In this document: positions 12,017 to 24,799 of the stretch, piece by piece
Layout of the letters: every line of letters starts with the position of its first letter
How positions within the stretch are numbered: the stretch's first letter is position 1
NCBI GenBank assembly: GCA_030737835.1
Contig: CM060854.1
Span: 7,016,860 to 7,080,859 of the forward strand
Direction of reading: 5' to 3'
DNA: 64,000 nucleotides
DNA from: Acorus gramineus
Taxonomy: Eukaryota > Streptophyta > Magnoliopsida > Acorales > Acoraceae
Translations under genes and position numbers: made by a program
The notes under the pieces: generated by a model
Seen by the model: the letters and a program-made list of their open reading frames with translations, nothing else
What the model was told of the DNA's origin: nothing
Databases searched by the model: none

Positions 12017-14976
12017 CTCCTCGGGAGGTGGGGGCGTAAGGAACTCCTCTGGATACACCACGTAGGACCTCTGGATCCAAAAGAACACAGCAGGTTCAGG
12101 TTTTAGGACACAGGGAATAAGTAGTTCATCTAACCAAGATGTTCAGCTAAAAAGAGGGAGAACAAAGATGTATCACTAAAAGAGGAATAACTTCATTCTA
12201 GAAATAGGTATCAATTAAATATGCCATTGCATGTGGAGAATGGAGCTACAAACACCCTTATGGAGTATGGATTTACAGGACATCAGCGAGAAATATCATA
12301 CAACCATGACCAACTTATTTCACAAAAGCCATTTCAACTCATAGATAGTAGTAGTAGTATACTAGTATTGCCATGGATCAACAGATTTCAGTATTTTCTG
12401 ATATATACCTGTGAGAAGATGGAACTGATCAGATTCAGATTCAAACTTTAGATATTGATTTGTTGGCAGATATATGTATAAGTTAGCCTAAAGGACAAAT
12501 TCACTACACAAACACCAAATAACTCCCCAGTGGCCCTTTGTAGCCACAATCATATAGATTGTAGATTCTGCATGTGATACTTTGGAGCACTTAAAGTTCT
12601 CTAATCTAAGGCCGATTTTCTACATCATCCGCACTAAGACTAATTCGAGGCTCTTTAAGTTTTTGGCATCACACCTCACTATAATTGGACACTACAAAAC
12701 AATTTCTGTTTCTGCATTCTATCCATTTTTACTCGTCCAAACAACCAGGCTCAGCACTGGAAAAAAAAAAGAATCATCTACATGCCAGATGATTCTCCTA
12801 GTCTCCTTGGCAAGCTAATTCCATATTCGGACACCAATTCAAAACCTGAACTTCATTCAAAAGTGCAGGAGGTTACAGCTTTTATATCCAGAAAAAAAAA
12901 AGTAACTGAAAAAGCTTGTCGCCATCATCCTTCAACAAGAGTTCACTCAAACAATTTACTGACATCTATATCATGCTCCAACAAACTACATGCGGACCAA
13001 GCCATTGGAATTTTGCAAGATTACTATTGTTACTTTTTATTTCCTCCTCATGCGGAACTATCTCCACATGCCCTTGATGTTATTGAAAGCACTATTTGAC
13101 CCTAAGGCCAAACCCACCTTTTCGGTAACACTTGAACATCAATCAGAAGTGTCTCTAAGAAACTGACAGTACAAGACCCATCGACACTTACTAATGATAT
13201 TACTTCTTTTTCCATATGCAAGCACTCAATAAGCTGCATTCCAATGTCTACTGTCAAATTTCTTCAGCTCTATTTATCTAAGAAAAGAATAAGATGCTTT
13301 CAGGATGAGCCAACAAGTAAGAGAATATGGATAAGGAAGGGTTTCGATAACTTCAAGGAAGAAATTTTCAGTAATAGTTAATTAAAATATTGCATGCAAC
13401 ATAAAAGGAGAAGAATGAACAAATTCAAAGGTGCATTGGCACCATGATACTCAAAGAATGTGAATTCCAAACAGTACAAAAACTAATAAAATCCATAGAT
13501 GTAATGGATTGTGTTTATTCCATGTCGATCATTCGATTGAACGAGTGAAGTACAATATTAGACTCTATGAAACATGTTGGATGATAACCAGATGGAAGCA
13601 TATATTAATTTAATTTATTTATTTATTTTTATGTGTCATATAGAAATTTCAAATAGTTGTTTATACTCCAAGGAAAACTCAAAAGACAAAATCCACCCAT
13701 CCCAGCTAGTGATTCCAGATCGATGGAATCCTCATCAAATATCCATCTCAAATATAGGAATGCAAAGTACTTGATTTAACATCAATACATTATTATTAGA
13801 TCAATTGAAGGCAATCATGGAATTTGTAACATAAGGGTCATGTTATTAACCTCTAAGCCTTACCATTTCTTCACCCATATCACATTAACTACTAGGCTAA
13901 GGGTTAACAAGTTCCCACTGACTTTTTCCCTTCTCTTCCTCCATAAAACTTTCCACCATTGATCAATTTAAATACAACATAAGGCCATAAGCAGAAGCAC
14001 CTTTTCCCATTAAAGATTCTAAAGTCCCCTTTTGGAACCAATCATCAATTAGAAAAAACCAATTTTCAGAAAAGCTCTATGATAACTATGCATTGATAGA
14101 ATATATCTTGATGAAATATATTTAGGGGAGGTAGATATTGTTTATTCATGGTTATTCATCCAAAATTGCGTTTGGTTCCGCGATTGTGCAGCTTTTGCGA
14201 TTGCAGGAAGTTGCTTCCACAATCGTATAACCAAACAGTTTTACTGTAGCAGCTACCTGCACATAGATTTCAGACAAATAGTACCCAAAAGCTGGGGAAG
14301 GTGAGCTTCCTGCAGAATCAGTTTTGAAACCCAAATTCTTGTAGAATCAGTTTTGCAATCGCGCACCAAACACACTAACTACATTCTACCGAGACAAACA
14401 CAAAAGACAAAAATTTACCTAAATCGAGAAAAGAATGACAACTAATCTCCTTTGTTCCTGTATAACTATTTTTCGCCTGATAAGCTATCCACGATCCAAA
14501 AGGGGACAAAGTGGATTTGCAAAAGCATAATCTAGCCAATAATTGGTTCCAAGAAGAGCCTCCAACAGCAATCCAAAGAACTTTTCAAACAAGACACAAC
14601 AAAATCACAATAAACAAGAAACCTCAATAAAAATCTGCCCCTCCTTCACCTTCCCCACTTAACTAAACCAAGCAATCATTTATTCCCAGCATTGTTAGAG
14701 GGTTCTAATCATCTATAATGAAGTGCCTTACATCAATCTCCTACTTTCTTGATGAATCCGTCGTTGAATTGAATCGAACATAAGAATCTAAGGTTTCCAG
14801 GGTTTCAAATGAATCAAGGGAGCAATATTGCGAGAGAGGGGACTTACCTTGCCCATGAATTTGTTGAGGTTGTCGCAATTGTTGGCGAAAACGTACATGA
14901 GGGCGATCGGGACAGCCACATAGACCCCGAATTTGCAGATCTCGAGCACCCCCTTCGAAATCCCCACGGACGACAT
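11972..14976 (-). CDS. PET100-like mitochondrial cytochrome c oxidase assembly protein (75 aa)
   Basis: Two exons, 14976-14848 (43 codons) and 12070-11972 (32 codons plus TAA), are joined by a GTAAGT..CAG intron of 2.8 kb. The first exon reads MSSVGISKGVLEICKFGVYV and continues with a hydrophobic stretch (about residues 15-30, VAVPIALMYVFAN). The second begins RSYVVYPEEFL and continues PPPPEELRGMARARK. A short LEI-x-KFGVYV transmembrane segment followed by a YPPE-like motif and a basic helix is the layout of PET100, a small inner-membrane factor that helps COX2 join complex IV. The second exon was found by reading the reverse strand for the expected motif and ends in a natural stop. The assignment to PET100 rests on pattern similarity only; the small conserved plant family itself is recognised with more certainty than its function. 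Confidence 0.8.
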
Positions 14977-15032
14977 TTTCTCCTCTGATTTTTTTCTTTC
15001 TTTAACAATTTACATAGATGTTTTTCCCTCAT

Positions 15033-15753
15033 TAGATATAATGTTTTATTTATAAAAATAGATAATGATACTTATAAAACAATCATTAGAGCGCATGTTC
15101 TTAGGCCAAATCTTGACATCTCACTTCGTTCAGTGACCAAATTAACAGGTCTTTTGTTAAGGAAGTTTAAGGTAATCTATTTTACAGTATAAAATACAGA
15201 TCACATATGATTTTATTTTTTAAAATCATATATTTAATGAGACATATATTTTTATAAAAAAATAAAGTATATATTTTAATAAATTAAATAATATTATTTA
15301 TAAAAAATATAAAAAAATTTAAAAAAAACATTTATTTTGATAAATTGAGTTAAAGAGACTAATGAGATATATAAAATTATAGTTAAAACTGTTAAAAAAA
15401 AAAGTGTATAGCAGAGCTCTTTATTAAACACACACAGACCTGCCTCCATTCATTACAAATTCAACTTCTGACTTCTGGTACCACACCCAGCACAAATATC
15501 ACCATCACAAGCAATATCTTCCACAGCATGGCTATGATAGATTTTTCTTACCCCCCAAAAAATCCGAATCAGTCTTCTTAAATTTCTCTACAACAAAATT
15601 TTCTAATAATTATCAATAAAAAAATGTAAAAAAAATAAAATATATGCTCAATTGAATATAGAGGAGAAGAAAGCTATAAACTCCTCCAATGTTTCTGAGT
15701 CTGAATAAACCATGTCGCAATGAAATCGAAAAAATCTCCATCTAATAATCCAC
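15033..15753. other. Spacer between PET100-like and carrier genes
   Basis: AT-rich spacer of about 720 bp. The right part (about 15420-15753) is probably the 3' UTR of the carrier gene. The left part serves as promoter of the PET100-like gene. I see no other feature. Confidence 0.5.
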
Positions 15754-18700
15754 TTATAAGCGCGCGCTATGCAGGTGCCTTCTCTCATACAAGCCAATCA
15801 CTTGATCAGCCACAGCCCACATAATCGCCTGTCCAGGGGGAATCCTCATCAGCCGAGGCAGCAGCCCCTTCCACAGCGCGAGCAGACCCTCCTCTGCAAA
15901 TATCGTCCTGATCGCATGGAACATCCCCCTGTACTTCACCTCTCCCGCGGAGCGGTTCTGTGCCATTAGCCTCGTCTTCACCACGTCGAAAGGCCCCGTG
16001 CAGATAGGCCCCGCAGTCCCTGCCAGTAAGACTGTTAATTACCCGAAAGATATGTCTCTGAAAATTTAAAAATTATGCGATATTCGAAAATCTAAAGTGC
16101 ATAAGGATATCAATACATCCACTCTGACAAAAATTGTAAATTATATATGTGTGTATTATATATAGGTCGTAATCTTGAAAATTTAGGTAATTATTGTATT
16201 ATTATTTCATGATTTCTAAAAGAAACCAGAAATCTTGAAGTTTCGATTTTTAACTCTCACACCTCTCTAATACATTACCAGATCACCCAAATTTGTGTCT
16301 ATATTTAGAGATGTCAGTTATTTGGAAAAAAAAATCTGTATCCAAAAAGATTCAAATTCAAATGTTAAAATATGTATCTAAATGATTTAGAACAGGTTGT
16401 GGATGTAAAGATATCCAATCCATATCCAAACTGTTGATGCTTACCTGCCAGGAACCCCGAGATCATGGACTGCCATGGGAGGAGGACTTTTCCGTCACCT
16501 TCATTTTTCTTCCACAGAAGGATGTCGAATGTGTTCTTGGCAGTGAACATGGCAGCTTGGTTTGTCCCGTTACGCATCACTGTTGGGGCAGCTCCAGCCC
16601 ACAAACCGAGAAATCCTTCCTCACGGATGATCGTGTGCGCGCAATGTATGGGACCTTTGTACTTCAGGAGCTCCGGGCTTAGTCCTTTTTGTTGCTGCAA
16701 TCTGATCTTCACCACCTGCTTACATCCAAAAGTCGGAATCAGTGATGTTTATCATTCTAAACAGGATAATGTTACGTACAACCTATTTTCCAGCCCTAAT
16801 TCCAGTTTATATGTGTTTTGAATTTTTTAAAACAATATACCTCATCTAATGAGGTACGTATAAAAAAAAATGAAGCATATACTCTAATGAACTGCATGAA
16901 TGCATTTTTAGAATATGTGAAAAATTGCTATCGAAGCATATACCTTGTTAGTGTGAGTATACGCTCCGTTGATTTTCTATCGACGCATATGAGACTAGAA
17001 TTGTGGCAGGAAAAAAACTGTGTGTAACATTACTCTTTTAAATATAGTGAGTTGATTCAGGAAATGGATTTCCTTGTAAAAAAATCAATAGTAAATAAAA
17101 AAACTTAAGATGGAAATATTTCACATAGTTAACCCACACACAGAATTGAGTCTTTGGTTTGAGCTATGGGATGGATTTGCTCCCCATAATTGTCAAGTGT
17201 AATACACTTAGGCTTATCTAACACACAGGGTCTCCGGGTGATTTTGTGCATATGGAGTTTCTGATATAGGATCAGAGTTCCTCATCACAATAATTTTTAT
17301 TTTCACAAAGTCCATGCATGTTTAACTGATATCTCAACTCCAACAACATATAACACTATATCAATTGAACACTAGCTCAAGTATATCAACTTATTTGATG
17401 GTTTTAGACACATAACATCAACTTTCCAAAGATCTGAGATTATGAAATCAAGGCCATGGATGTAACTCAACCAATAACAATTCCAAAGAGAATTGTTGTT
17501 GACAGAGAGGATGGAAACACAAATAGGAATAGTATACAGATGCATTTTAAGGATGTCATTGAATATTTTATTTCCTCCACAAAAATATTTCCACCACATC
17601 CCAAAAAAGTGGATCTCTATTTCCTCCTGTGAAGACAGGACAATTCTAGTGTCTGGGCTTTGGCTGAAGAGGCACAATAATATAAGCAATTCATGCACCG
17701 CCTTCAGCGGTCAACTATTCCTTGTACAGATGATGGTAGCATAATAAAATTGCATCTTTCCAGCAGTATAAGTACTGGAAAACATCGCATCTTTTATACA
17801 GCTATCGTTGACAAGCTACCATATAATTTACCTGAAACAAATTAATTAACAAAACAAACATTTTCCTATATATTAAAAATCAGCAACCAACCAATTGGTA
17901 AGACTGGTTGGATCACGAGGGGAGTGATCAAAGGACAGAGAACAAGAAAAAATGAAAGAAAAACCAGAAATTTTTTTTTTCAGAAAATATAGAAGGTGAA
18001 TCGGTGATTAGTTACAAAGGCAGTATAGATAATGTAAAGGCATTGCACATGAAATGAAATCTTAACATATTGAATTCCTTAACAACATTGATACTGAAAA
18101 AGGCACCAGCAGCTAACTATTTCTTGTACATATGTTAGTAGCATAACAATTCTTGCATCTTTCCAGCAATACAGGTATTGGGGGAATACATTGCATAGTT
18201 TTATATAGTGGTATCATTGACAAGCTATAAATCATGTACCTAGTTCAAACTAATTAAAGGCAAAGTTTTTCCAATCAATACTTCATCAGGAACTAGCCAG
18301 TGATAAGACTGATTGGATCATGAGGAACTGGTCCAAAGGATAGAGAACAGGATGAAATGAAAATGAAACCAGGTTAAATCAGGAAGGGCTTTAAGGTAAA
18401 AGGTGATTAGTTACATGAGAGCATTAAAATTGATATACATCCAAGAAGAACGAAACAACGTGTCTTCAACAGAAAAATCATGTGCATTAACTACCCCAAA
18501 CTCCCAAAGAATGAATTGATTATCAATGAGGAAGAGAGTCAGTTTGATCTATGAAGTTATCTAAATGATTGATTAGAAACCAAAACAAAACGTAGCATAT
18601 ATCCCTAAGAAATTACATGTCCTACTTTAAGAATGTATTTCCCCACAAGATAGGACACATCCAACTAAAACAGCACTTCCGGCAGCACCGGACTGGTGCT

Positions 18701-20915
18701 TGTTACATAGCTCCTACATGCACGGTAACAAATTGCATTAACATTGTATGCCTGATTCAAAGTAATCAAAAGGAAAGGTTATACATGCCATATTCAACTC
18801 CATAAAATCGACCAAAAAATGGTGCTGGTAAAATCATAGCAACCAGACCAAAGGAGAAACAAGTGAGAATAATACTAAAAAAATGACATGACAAAAGAAA
18901 AAACGCAAATGCACAGGGAAATTAGTGACAAAAAACAACTTTGGGATCCAGTAACAAGAAAAGCATGAGAGACAAAAGATATAAACTAATGTCTAAAACT
19001 AGTAATTATGCAGAGGTCTTTGTAGGAATCAACAGCTTTTCTTCTTTGGCATTGTCTTGACAAACACTCACCAAGTCACACATGCAATCAACAATAGAGG
19101 ATCTCCAGGATATTTACAGGCAATGGTTTTATTGATCAATATGATCTTGTTTCCTTATCTGAAATCAAGCATTTTGAGTTACCATTGACTCTGAAAACAG
19201 AATATTATTTTTTCCTTTAAAGAAAGGTCAGCAGTATTGGTCCAATTATGAGAAGAAAAGAAGTGCAAAACCTGTGTGGGACAAGAAGCCAAAATATCTA
19301 AAGAGAAGGAACAAAAAAACACCCAGAGGATGTTGAAGAAATACCTTAGTACCATGAACCTAATCCACTTCACACTTTCTACAACTACAACTTTCCAAGA
19401 AATAATTGGAAGCGAAGGATGGAATATCACATATGACATATCCAAGAAACAATCAGGGGTGCTGGTAAGAGTTTTCGGGAAAAAAGTGTTGCTGTTCACC
19501 TACTAAGTCACATCCCGTCCTTGTCTGCCGATTTTGATAATTTCTGACCAATTAAAAAGCATCCCCAATCATCATGACGAGTTGTTAAGGTGTTTATTCA
19601 TATATATATTGAACACTTTTATCAGAAATATGATACTTACACTTCAACCAAATTGTAAACATGTGAGCTTTTTTTTCTCAATGGGAGAAAACTACAGTTG
19701 ATCTAAAATGGTAACATACTGAGTCCAAGAATGACACTATGACCACATAATTCTATACAACTGAACCACCCAGTGCACAATCATATAAACTGACCAACCA
19801 AAATTCCAATATGATCGCTTCAACCACAAGTTGTCTTACTGCTCACTGCATGGCCAAATTTGCTATTAGCCGAGTTGAGGGTTGTTGGAACTGCATAAAT
19901 TTTCCCAAGTTCTTGAAAATTGTACTATTTCCCTATTGTTTGGGGAAAAAAACATCAGCTTCTTACAAACAACCCACACAGGGTTGGCTCTCCGGCTAGA
20001 GCCATGGGTCTGCTCTCCATTGGTCTTCTGTTTGAATCTCTTCAGACTTACATGATGCATAGGGTTTGTGAGTGATTAAGTGCTACATCTAGGGCTTTCC
20101 AAACTAATGTTGGGATTCCTCGTCACCAAAAACACACACACACACACACATGTAAACACACATGCACAACCCATTCAAGATTGACTCTTTGTCAAAAGTC
20201 AGGAATTTGCTCCCCATAGGTCTCGAGTTCGAATCCACCAAGTCTCACCAGACGTACACATGTACAGAATTTGTGGGTGATTCTGTGCATATGGGGTTTT
20301 CCTAACTAATGTTGGGATTCCTCGTCACCAAAATCCACACAATTGACCACTAAGAAGCCAAAAAAAAAAAAAAAAACTCAACAATCATCACATTCAAATC
20401 AAACTCATCATCTTCACATAATCCTACTCAATTCAATCAAAACCACACGCAAACCAATGCTATGACGAGTGATTCACCTCAAAAGGGGTGACGATGGCGA
20501 GCGCCTCAAGCACGCCGGCACCAAATCCGGCGGCGACCCTCCCGGAGTTGGATATATTACCGGTGCCGGAATCCTTGAACGCGGACTGGAAGACGGCGTT
20601 GGAGCCCATGCGAAGGGTGTACTTGAGGGTGAGGTGGGTGGCGAAGGGGGTGAGGCCCTTCCAGAGGGCGGGGACGCCCTCGGCCGTGCATATGGTGGAC
20701 CCGCAGTGGATGATGCCGCGGTAGGCGCCGGAGCGGTCGAGCTGGAGACGGGTCTTGATGACGTCGATGGGCTGGAGACAGCAGGCCTCGACGAGCCCGC
20801 CGAGGGAGCCGGAGATGGCTTTCATGTAGGGCGGGATCGATTGGGGCGAGGGTTTCGTCGGTGGAGACGAAGCCGGGTGAGGGGGGTCGCCCGAGGAGAC
20901 GACGCTTGTCGCCAT
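15754..20915 (-). CDS. SFC1: Mitochondrial succinate/fumarate carrier (324 aa)
   Basis: A mitochondrial carrier family protein that should exchange succinate for fumarate across the inner membrane, linking fatty-acid/glyoxylate metabolism with gluconeogenesis. Exons 20915-20478, 16715-16445 and 16019-15754 join in frame. Three carrier repeats are visible, each with the signature P-x-[DE]-x-x-[KR]: PIDVIK (residue 49), PFEVVK (144) and PFDVVK (246). The stretches KAISGSLGGLVEACCLQP, TLKYTLRMGSNAVFQ, APTVMRNGTNQAAMFTAKN and RIPPGQAIMWAVADQV match plant SFC1 rather than other carriers. The N-terminus before IPPYMK is Pro/Ser-rich and longer than usual. The first intron is 3.8 kb and holds three SINE copies and a tandem duplication. 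A foldback MITE lies about 100 bp upstream of the ATG. Confidence 0.94.
17131..17292 (+). mobile_element. tRNA-derived SINE, copy 1 (degenerate)
   Basis: Shares the layout of the better copies at 19971 and 20167: start AACCCACACA, the middle segment TTTGCTCCCCATA, then GGGTGATTTTGTGCATATGG and an end resembling TCCTCATCACAATAA. The box B region is decayed. It lies in the carrier intron, antisense to the gene. Confidence 0.65.
17696..18430. repeat. Diverged tandem duplication (~400-bp unit) in carrier intron 1
   Basis: Copy 1 (about 17696-18103) and copy 2 (about 18104-18430) share, in order, an AACTATT(C/T)CTTGTACA segment, TTGCATCTTTCCAGCA, TTGACAAGCTA, a GACTG(G/A)TTGGATCA segment, and GGTGATTAGTTACA. 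A third, weaker copy may follow at about 18640-18930. No open frame is shared. Confidence 0.8.
19971..20150 (+). mobile_element. tRNA-derived SINE, copy 2, with (AC)n tail
   Basis: Begins AACCCACACAGGG and has a tRNA-like internal region with a box-B-like CTGTTTGAATCTC. It ends TTGGGATTCCTCGTCACCAA followed by an AC repeat (20132-20150). The same 3' end is shared with the copy directly downstream. Confidence 0.8.
20167..20335 (+). mobile_element. tRNA-derived SINE, copy 3 (best preserved)
   Basis: Contains GGTCTCGAGTTCGAATCCAC, a good RNA polymerase III box B (GGTTCGANTCC), and a plausible box A upstream. The 3' end TTGGGATTCCTCGTCACCAA is identical to copy 2. It lies head-to-tail with copy 2 in the first intron of the carrier gene. 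Confidence 0.82.
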
Positions 20916-21013
20916 TTTTTGGAGGGTTTGGTTGGTTGGAGAGGAACAGATGGAGAGAGAGTGAGAGAGGGACGCAGAGGGAGAGTCGCAGACGTCTTTT
21001 TTTTTTTTTTTTT

Positions 21014-21268
21014 TGGATTAGTTTTAAGTCCCACAAATCATCATATTTAGTGATCAATCCCTCTTTTAGTCCCCATATTTAAATGATAGTTCCTTTTTAT
21101 TCCCTGATAAAAATCTATCCATAAATTATTTAATTTACTTTTTAGTCCCTGTGAGGGACCTATACATAAATTATCTTTTAAATCGGGGGACTAAAACCTA
21201 AATACAGAAAAATGAGGGATCGATCACTAAATATGATGGTTTGTGGGGACTTAAAATTAAAAATCTTT
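21014..21268. mobile_element. Foldback MITE next to the carrier promoter
   Basis: The left arm (21014-21063, with TTTTAAGTCCC and ATCATATTTAGTGATC) is matched by the reverse complement of the right arm (21213-21268) over about 50 bp with few changes. Weaker pairing around TTTAGTCCCC continues inward. Length about 255 bp. No clear target-site duplication was identified because both ends run into T tracts. It lies about 100 bp upstream of the carrier ATG, so it is inside or next to the promoter/leader. Confidence 0.8.
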
Positions 21269-21464
21269 TTTTTTACTAAATGAATTTTTTATGCTTATTC
21301 CGTTAGAATTGGGGCAGCGGAATAAAGTGGAACACGAGAATAAAACAAAAGCTATATTATATTTTTGTAGGGAGGGAATAAGTGGGTACAGCTGGGAGAA
21401 AAAAGATGCATCAATCCCTCCAACTTGGGTAGAGGAATAGGAGAAAATAGTGTAGAATACAAGT

Positions 21465-22110
21465 GTGTTTATGTCAGGTGAAAAGTAAAAAAAAGTAAAG
21501 AAAAAAAAAATTATTTGATTATCCAAAAATATGTTGTTTGTAAAAAAATTTCCTTATTTTTCCTTTATTCTTTTGTTTTATTAGAATTATGGGAAAAAAT
21601 TTTCTTTCACCCTAAAAAAAGAAAAATAAGTGAAAATAAGAAAAAATTAGAGAGTATGTGATTTTCTCTCCACGTCTATAAGAATTATTCAAACAACATT
21701 TACCTGAGATCTTTTTTTTGTGATTTTTGTTTAATTTTTTTTTTATTATTTCATATTTGATTTATTGGATGAATCTAGATTTGTTTTATTTATTGAATAG
21801 ATCATGGTTTTTTTTTAGTATATTATTTTTGCTTAATCTATCTAGATTGATATTTTTGTGATTTGTTTCTTTTATTTGTTCAATAGATCTAGGGTTTTTT
21901 TTTCTTAATAATTTTTATTTTTTATCACTTTCCATTACGGACACAAATACTAGATTTTATTTTCCATCACTTTTCATTATAGGCACAAACACTATATAAA
22001 CGGGTCAAGGAGAAAATAATTTATTTTCTATCAGTTTCCCTTTTACTCAAATTCCGTCACTTTCCTTCAATTTTCCTTTGTATTTGTGCACAACACACTT
22101 TAAGGATTGA
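21465..22110. repeat. AT-rich repeat related to 52461 and 63552 segments
   Basis: The words GTGTGTTTATG and ATGTTGTTTGTA, together with purine-rich AAAGTAAA tracts, resemble segments at 52461-52790 and 63552-63770. This looks like an old MITE family with C/T- and A/G-rich arms. Boundaries are uncertain. Confidence 0.4.
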
Positions 22111-22879
22111 CGAGAAACATGTAGGTATAACTATGTCAGAATAAGTGAGAATAAATTGATAATGGTATATTCGATCCCCTATAATTATGTTATTCCATTT
22201 AATATGTTCCGAATAGAGCTAACTTGTCAAAGTATTTTTTTTTCTTTTATAAATCTTACTTCTTATTGTTATAGATTTAAGTAAAAAGAATAAGATTCAA
22301 TATACCAACTAGAAGAGAAGATCAACCAATAGAGAAAGAGGACAGAGACAGAAGTAATGGTTATTCTTTGTTTTTTTAGAATACAATGCATGTCTATATT
22401 TATAGGTATCAAACACAATATTACAAGATATAATAAAGGGGATTTGATTTTATCAATCCCTTAAAATAAGGATGAGACGTTTCAAAGAATTAAAGAAAAT
22501 ATTCATAGTGATCATCCATATTTATAATATTTACAACACATTTATTTTTATTAACAACTTATCAATGGTCAACTAAACAATTAAAAATTTATCATCTTAT
22601 TTTTTTTAACTAGAATAACTAAAAAAACAATCAAACAAAAAAATGAATTATTCCTCACTTAGATTTAGTATCTTACATTTACTCTTATATAGATTTTTCC
22701 TTTTACTGTGATTTATCTAATTTTGAGAAATGAAGATCTATTTTTCGAATTGTGTATCTCATCTTGATTACATTCATGATGATAATATCAAAATCCCTAT
22801 ATTTTAAAGTTTCTCAAGCAATGGCCAATCTACTCAAAATTGAAGTGGCAGAGGGACAGTAGCAGACGTTTTGTTATTT

Positions 22880-23250
22880 GATTCCGATTAGAATTTTTTA
22901 AGGAATAAAAATGTTAAGGTGTGGGATTATGTGCAGCTTCACATGCTATTAATTGCAAGTTGGGTACTCCACGACCCTTTTTGTCTGGTTAGGTCCGAGC
23001 AGTAATTGAATTACACAATTTATAAATTAAATTATACAATTAATTATTAAACATAGATTTCACTTGACTGTACAATTCTATTCATATAAATTTTATTTGA
23101 TTGTATAGTTCGATTAATATATTGTACAGTTTGATACTAATGGTACAGATCAAACTCATGCTTGATTTTATTTTTTTTAGAATTTTTTAAAGGAAAAAAA
23201 TGTTAGGCGATCTACAGTTTGTCACTTGCCAGCTTCACATGCTATTAGTA
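22880..23250. repeat. Direct duplication flanking a short AT-rich spacer
   Basis: About 22885-22955 and 23175-23247 share GAATTTTTTAA(A)GGAA, AAAATGTTA(A)GG and GCAGCTTCACATGCTATTA-like text. The second copy is immediately followed by the foldback element at 23256. Confidence 0.65.
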
Positions 23251-23255
23251 GCGTG

Positions 23256-23557
23256 ATCGGATCCAGTCAGGACTGGATCTGGGTCAGTTCGGTCAGTACC
23301 GAACTGACCGAAGTGAAAATCGAACGCATCACTTATAAATCGAACTGCACAATCAATTGTTGAGTATATATTTCACTCTCTTATTGGATCCAATCAGCTA
23401 TTGGAGAAAATATGAATTCCTAAGTATCATCAGTATCCAATAGGAGAGTGAAATATATACCGAACAATTGGTTGTGTAAATCGATTGATAGGTAACACAG
23501 TTTGATTTTCACGTCGTCTAGTTTGATATTGACCAAACATGACTAGATCCGATCTTG
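23256..23557. mobile_element. Foldback MITE with an approximately 11-bp target-site duplication
   Basis: The arms are about 130-140 bp: ATCGGATCCAGTC on the left pairs with GACTAGATCCGAT on the right, and the inner GTATATATTTCACTCTC pairs with GAGAGTGAAATATATAC. Flanks TTAGTAGC(G/A)TG occur at 23245-23255 and 23558-23568 with one mismatch. Target duplications of 9-11 bp are typical of Mutator-like elements. No transposase lies inside. Confidence 0.8.
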
Positions 23558-24030
23558 TTAGTAGCATGTTGATTTTTTTTAGTTTGTGCTTTGATACACT
23601 CGATCGTTAAAATAATCAAAGCTTTGTTTGTAAAAGAGTTTTTGAATTTAAGCGAATTTGAGTTTTTTTATTCTGTTTTTAAATAAAAAAAAATCACAGT
23701 TTAATTAAAAGTTGTAGATATAATTTTGTAAATAAATACTTAAAAACTAATTTTTTCGTCATACTAGAGAGACAACTTTCTACAATCCAGTTTTAAACTC
23801 AGCTTTTAAAAATAAAAAAAAATTTCAAACTCGTTTCAAAACAGGGTCTCAATATTATATATCTTTTTTTGAATGTTATATACATTTTAAAAATACATAA
23901 GAAAAATCATCGAAGAGAATACATGTCAATTTTAGACAATAATTGAGACTATTTTAAGGTGCCATAGCGCTCTTGGACAAGGAGTTTATTTTAACATTAT
24001 TTTTCAGTTCTATTTGTTATTTTAGACATT

Positions 24031-24797
24031 CGTTAGGGCCGGCTTTGAACATAGGCGACCAAGACAATCCAATCGCCTAGGGCCCCCTATTTTGGGAAGG
24101 CCCCCAAATCTCTAAATAATTTTTTTTTCAAATCCCTATTTTATTGGGATTTCTTATTTTCTTTGAACTACTTCATACTAATTTTAAAACTCTTTTATTT
24201 ATTATTTGATTTGTAAAAAGGAAAATATTTATTTTTATAATTTTTTTTTGTATTTTCGTTTTTATTTTATTGATTGTTTTAAATTTTAATTGAATTTTGA
24301 TTATTTGGATAATTTAATATTTATTTTAAAACATATCCATATCTTTTTTTTTCATTTGTTAGTTTTGTTTCATCACATGTTATTTTCTATTTTTATTCGT
24401 TTTTTATTTTTATGTTATTCATTTTTAGTTTATTTTAACTCTTATGATTTTTCCTCCCTGTTTATTGAGATTTTTCTTTTTAAAAGTTTACCCATATTTT
24501 CTTTTTGTTTATTATCATTTGTCTCTATTTTACAGGGATTTTGTTTTGTTTTTATTTGATATAAATAAAAAATTCATAGTAGATCATATTTTTTATATTT
24601 GTTTTTATTATTTAGTCTCTATTTTTCCAAACTTTACATTATTTTTTTTTTATTTTGTTGGGATTAGGTTTTGTTAGATTTAATTGTGTAAAAAAAATAA
24701 TTTTTTTTAAATTATGATTTTTTTTGTTAATAGGGGCCCATTTTATGAGTCCGCCTAGGGCCCCATCTCATTTAGTTAATCTTAGAGCCAGCCCTGT
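24031..24797. mobile_element. hAT-like non-autonomous element
   Basis: The left end TAGGGCCGGCTTTGAA pairs with the right end TTAGAGCCAGCCCTG. Both sides then carry CGCCTAGGGCCCC near the end. This GGGCCGGCTC-type terminus is known from plant hAT elements. The interior is almost pure AT with no transposase. The target duplication is unclear (CATTCGT versus CACTCGT). Confidence 0.65.
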
Positions 24798-24799
24798 GT

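Noticed and set aside
20132..20150. (AC)n run as an independent feature of interest
   Set aside because: It is simply the expanded tail of the SINE copy just upstream.
20469..21057. Long open frames opposite and overlapping carrier exon 1
   Set aside because: They are GC-rich shadow frames of the carrier coding exon; the carrier frame has three-repeat family motifs and the others have none.
24290..24677. Phe/Leu-rich open frames that look like membrane proteins
   Set aside because: They arise from T-rich interior sequence of a hAT-like element; no start context, splice partner or family motif.
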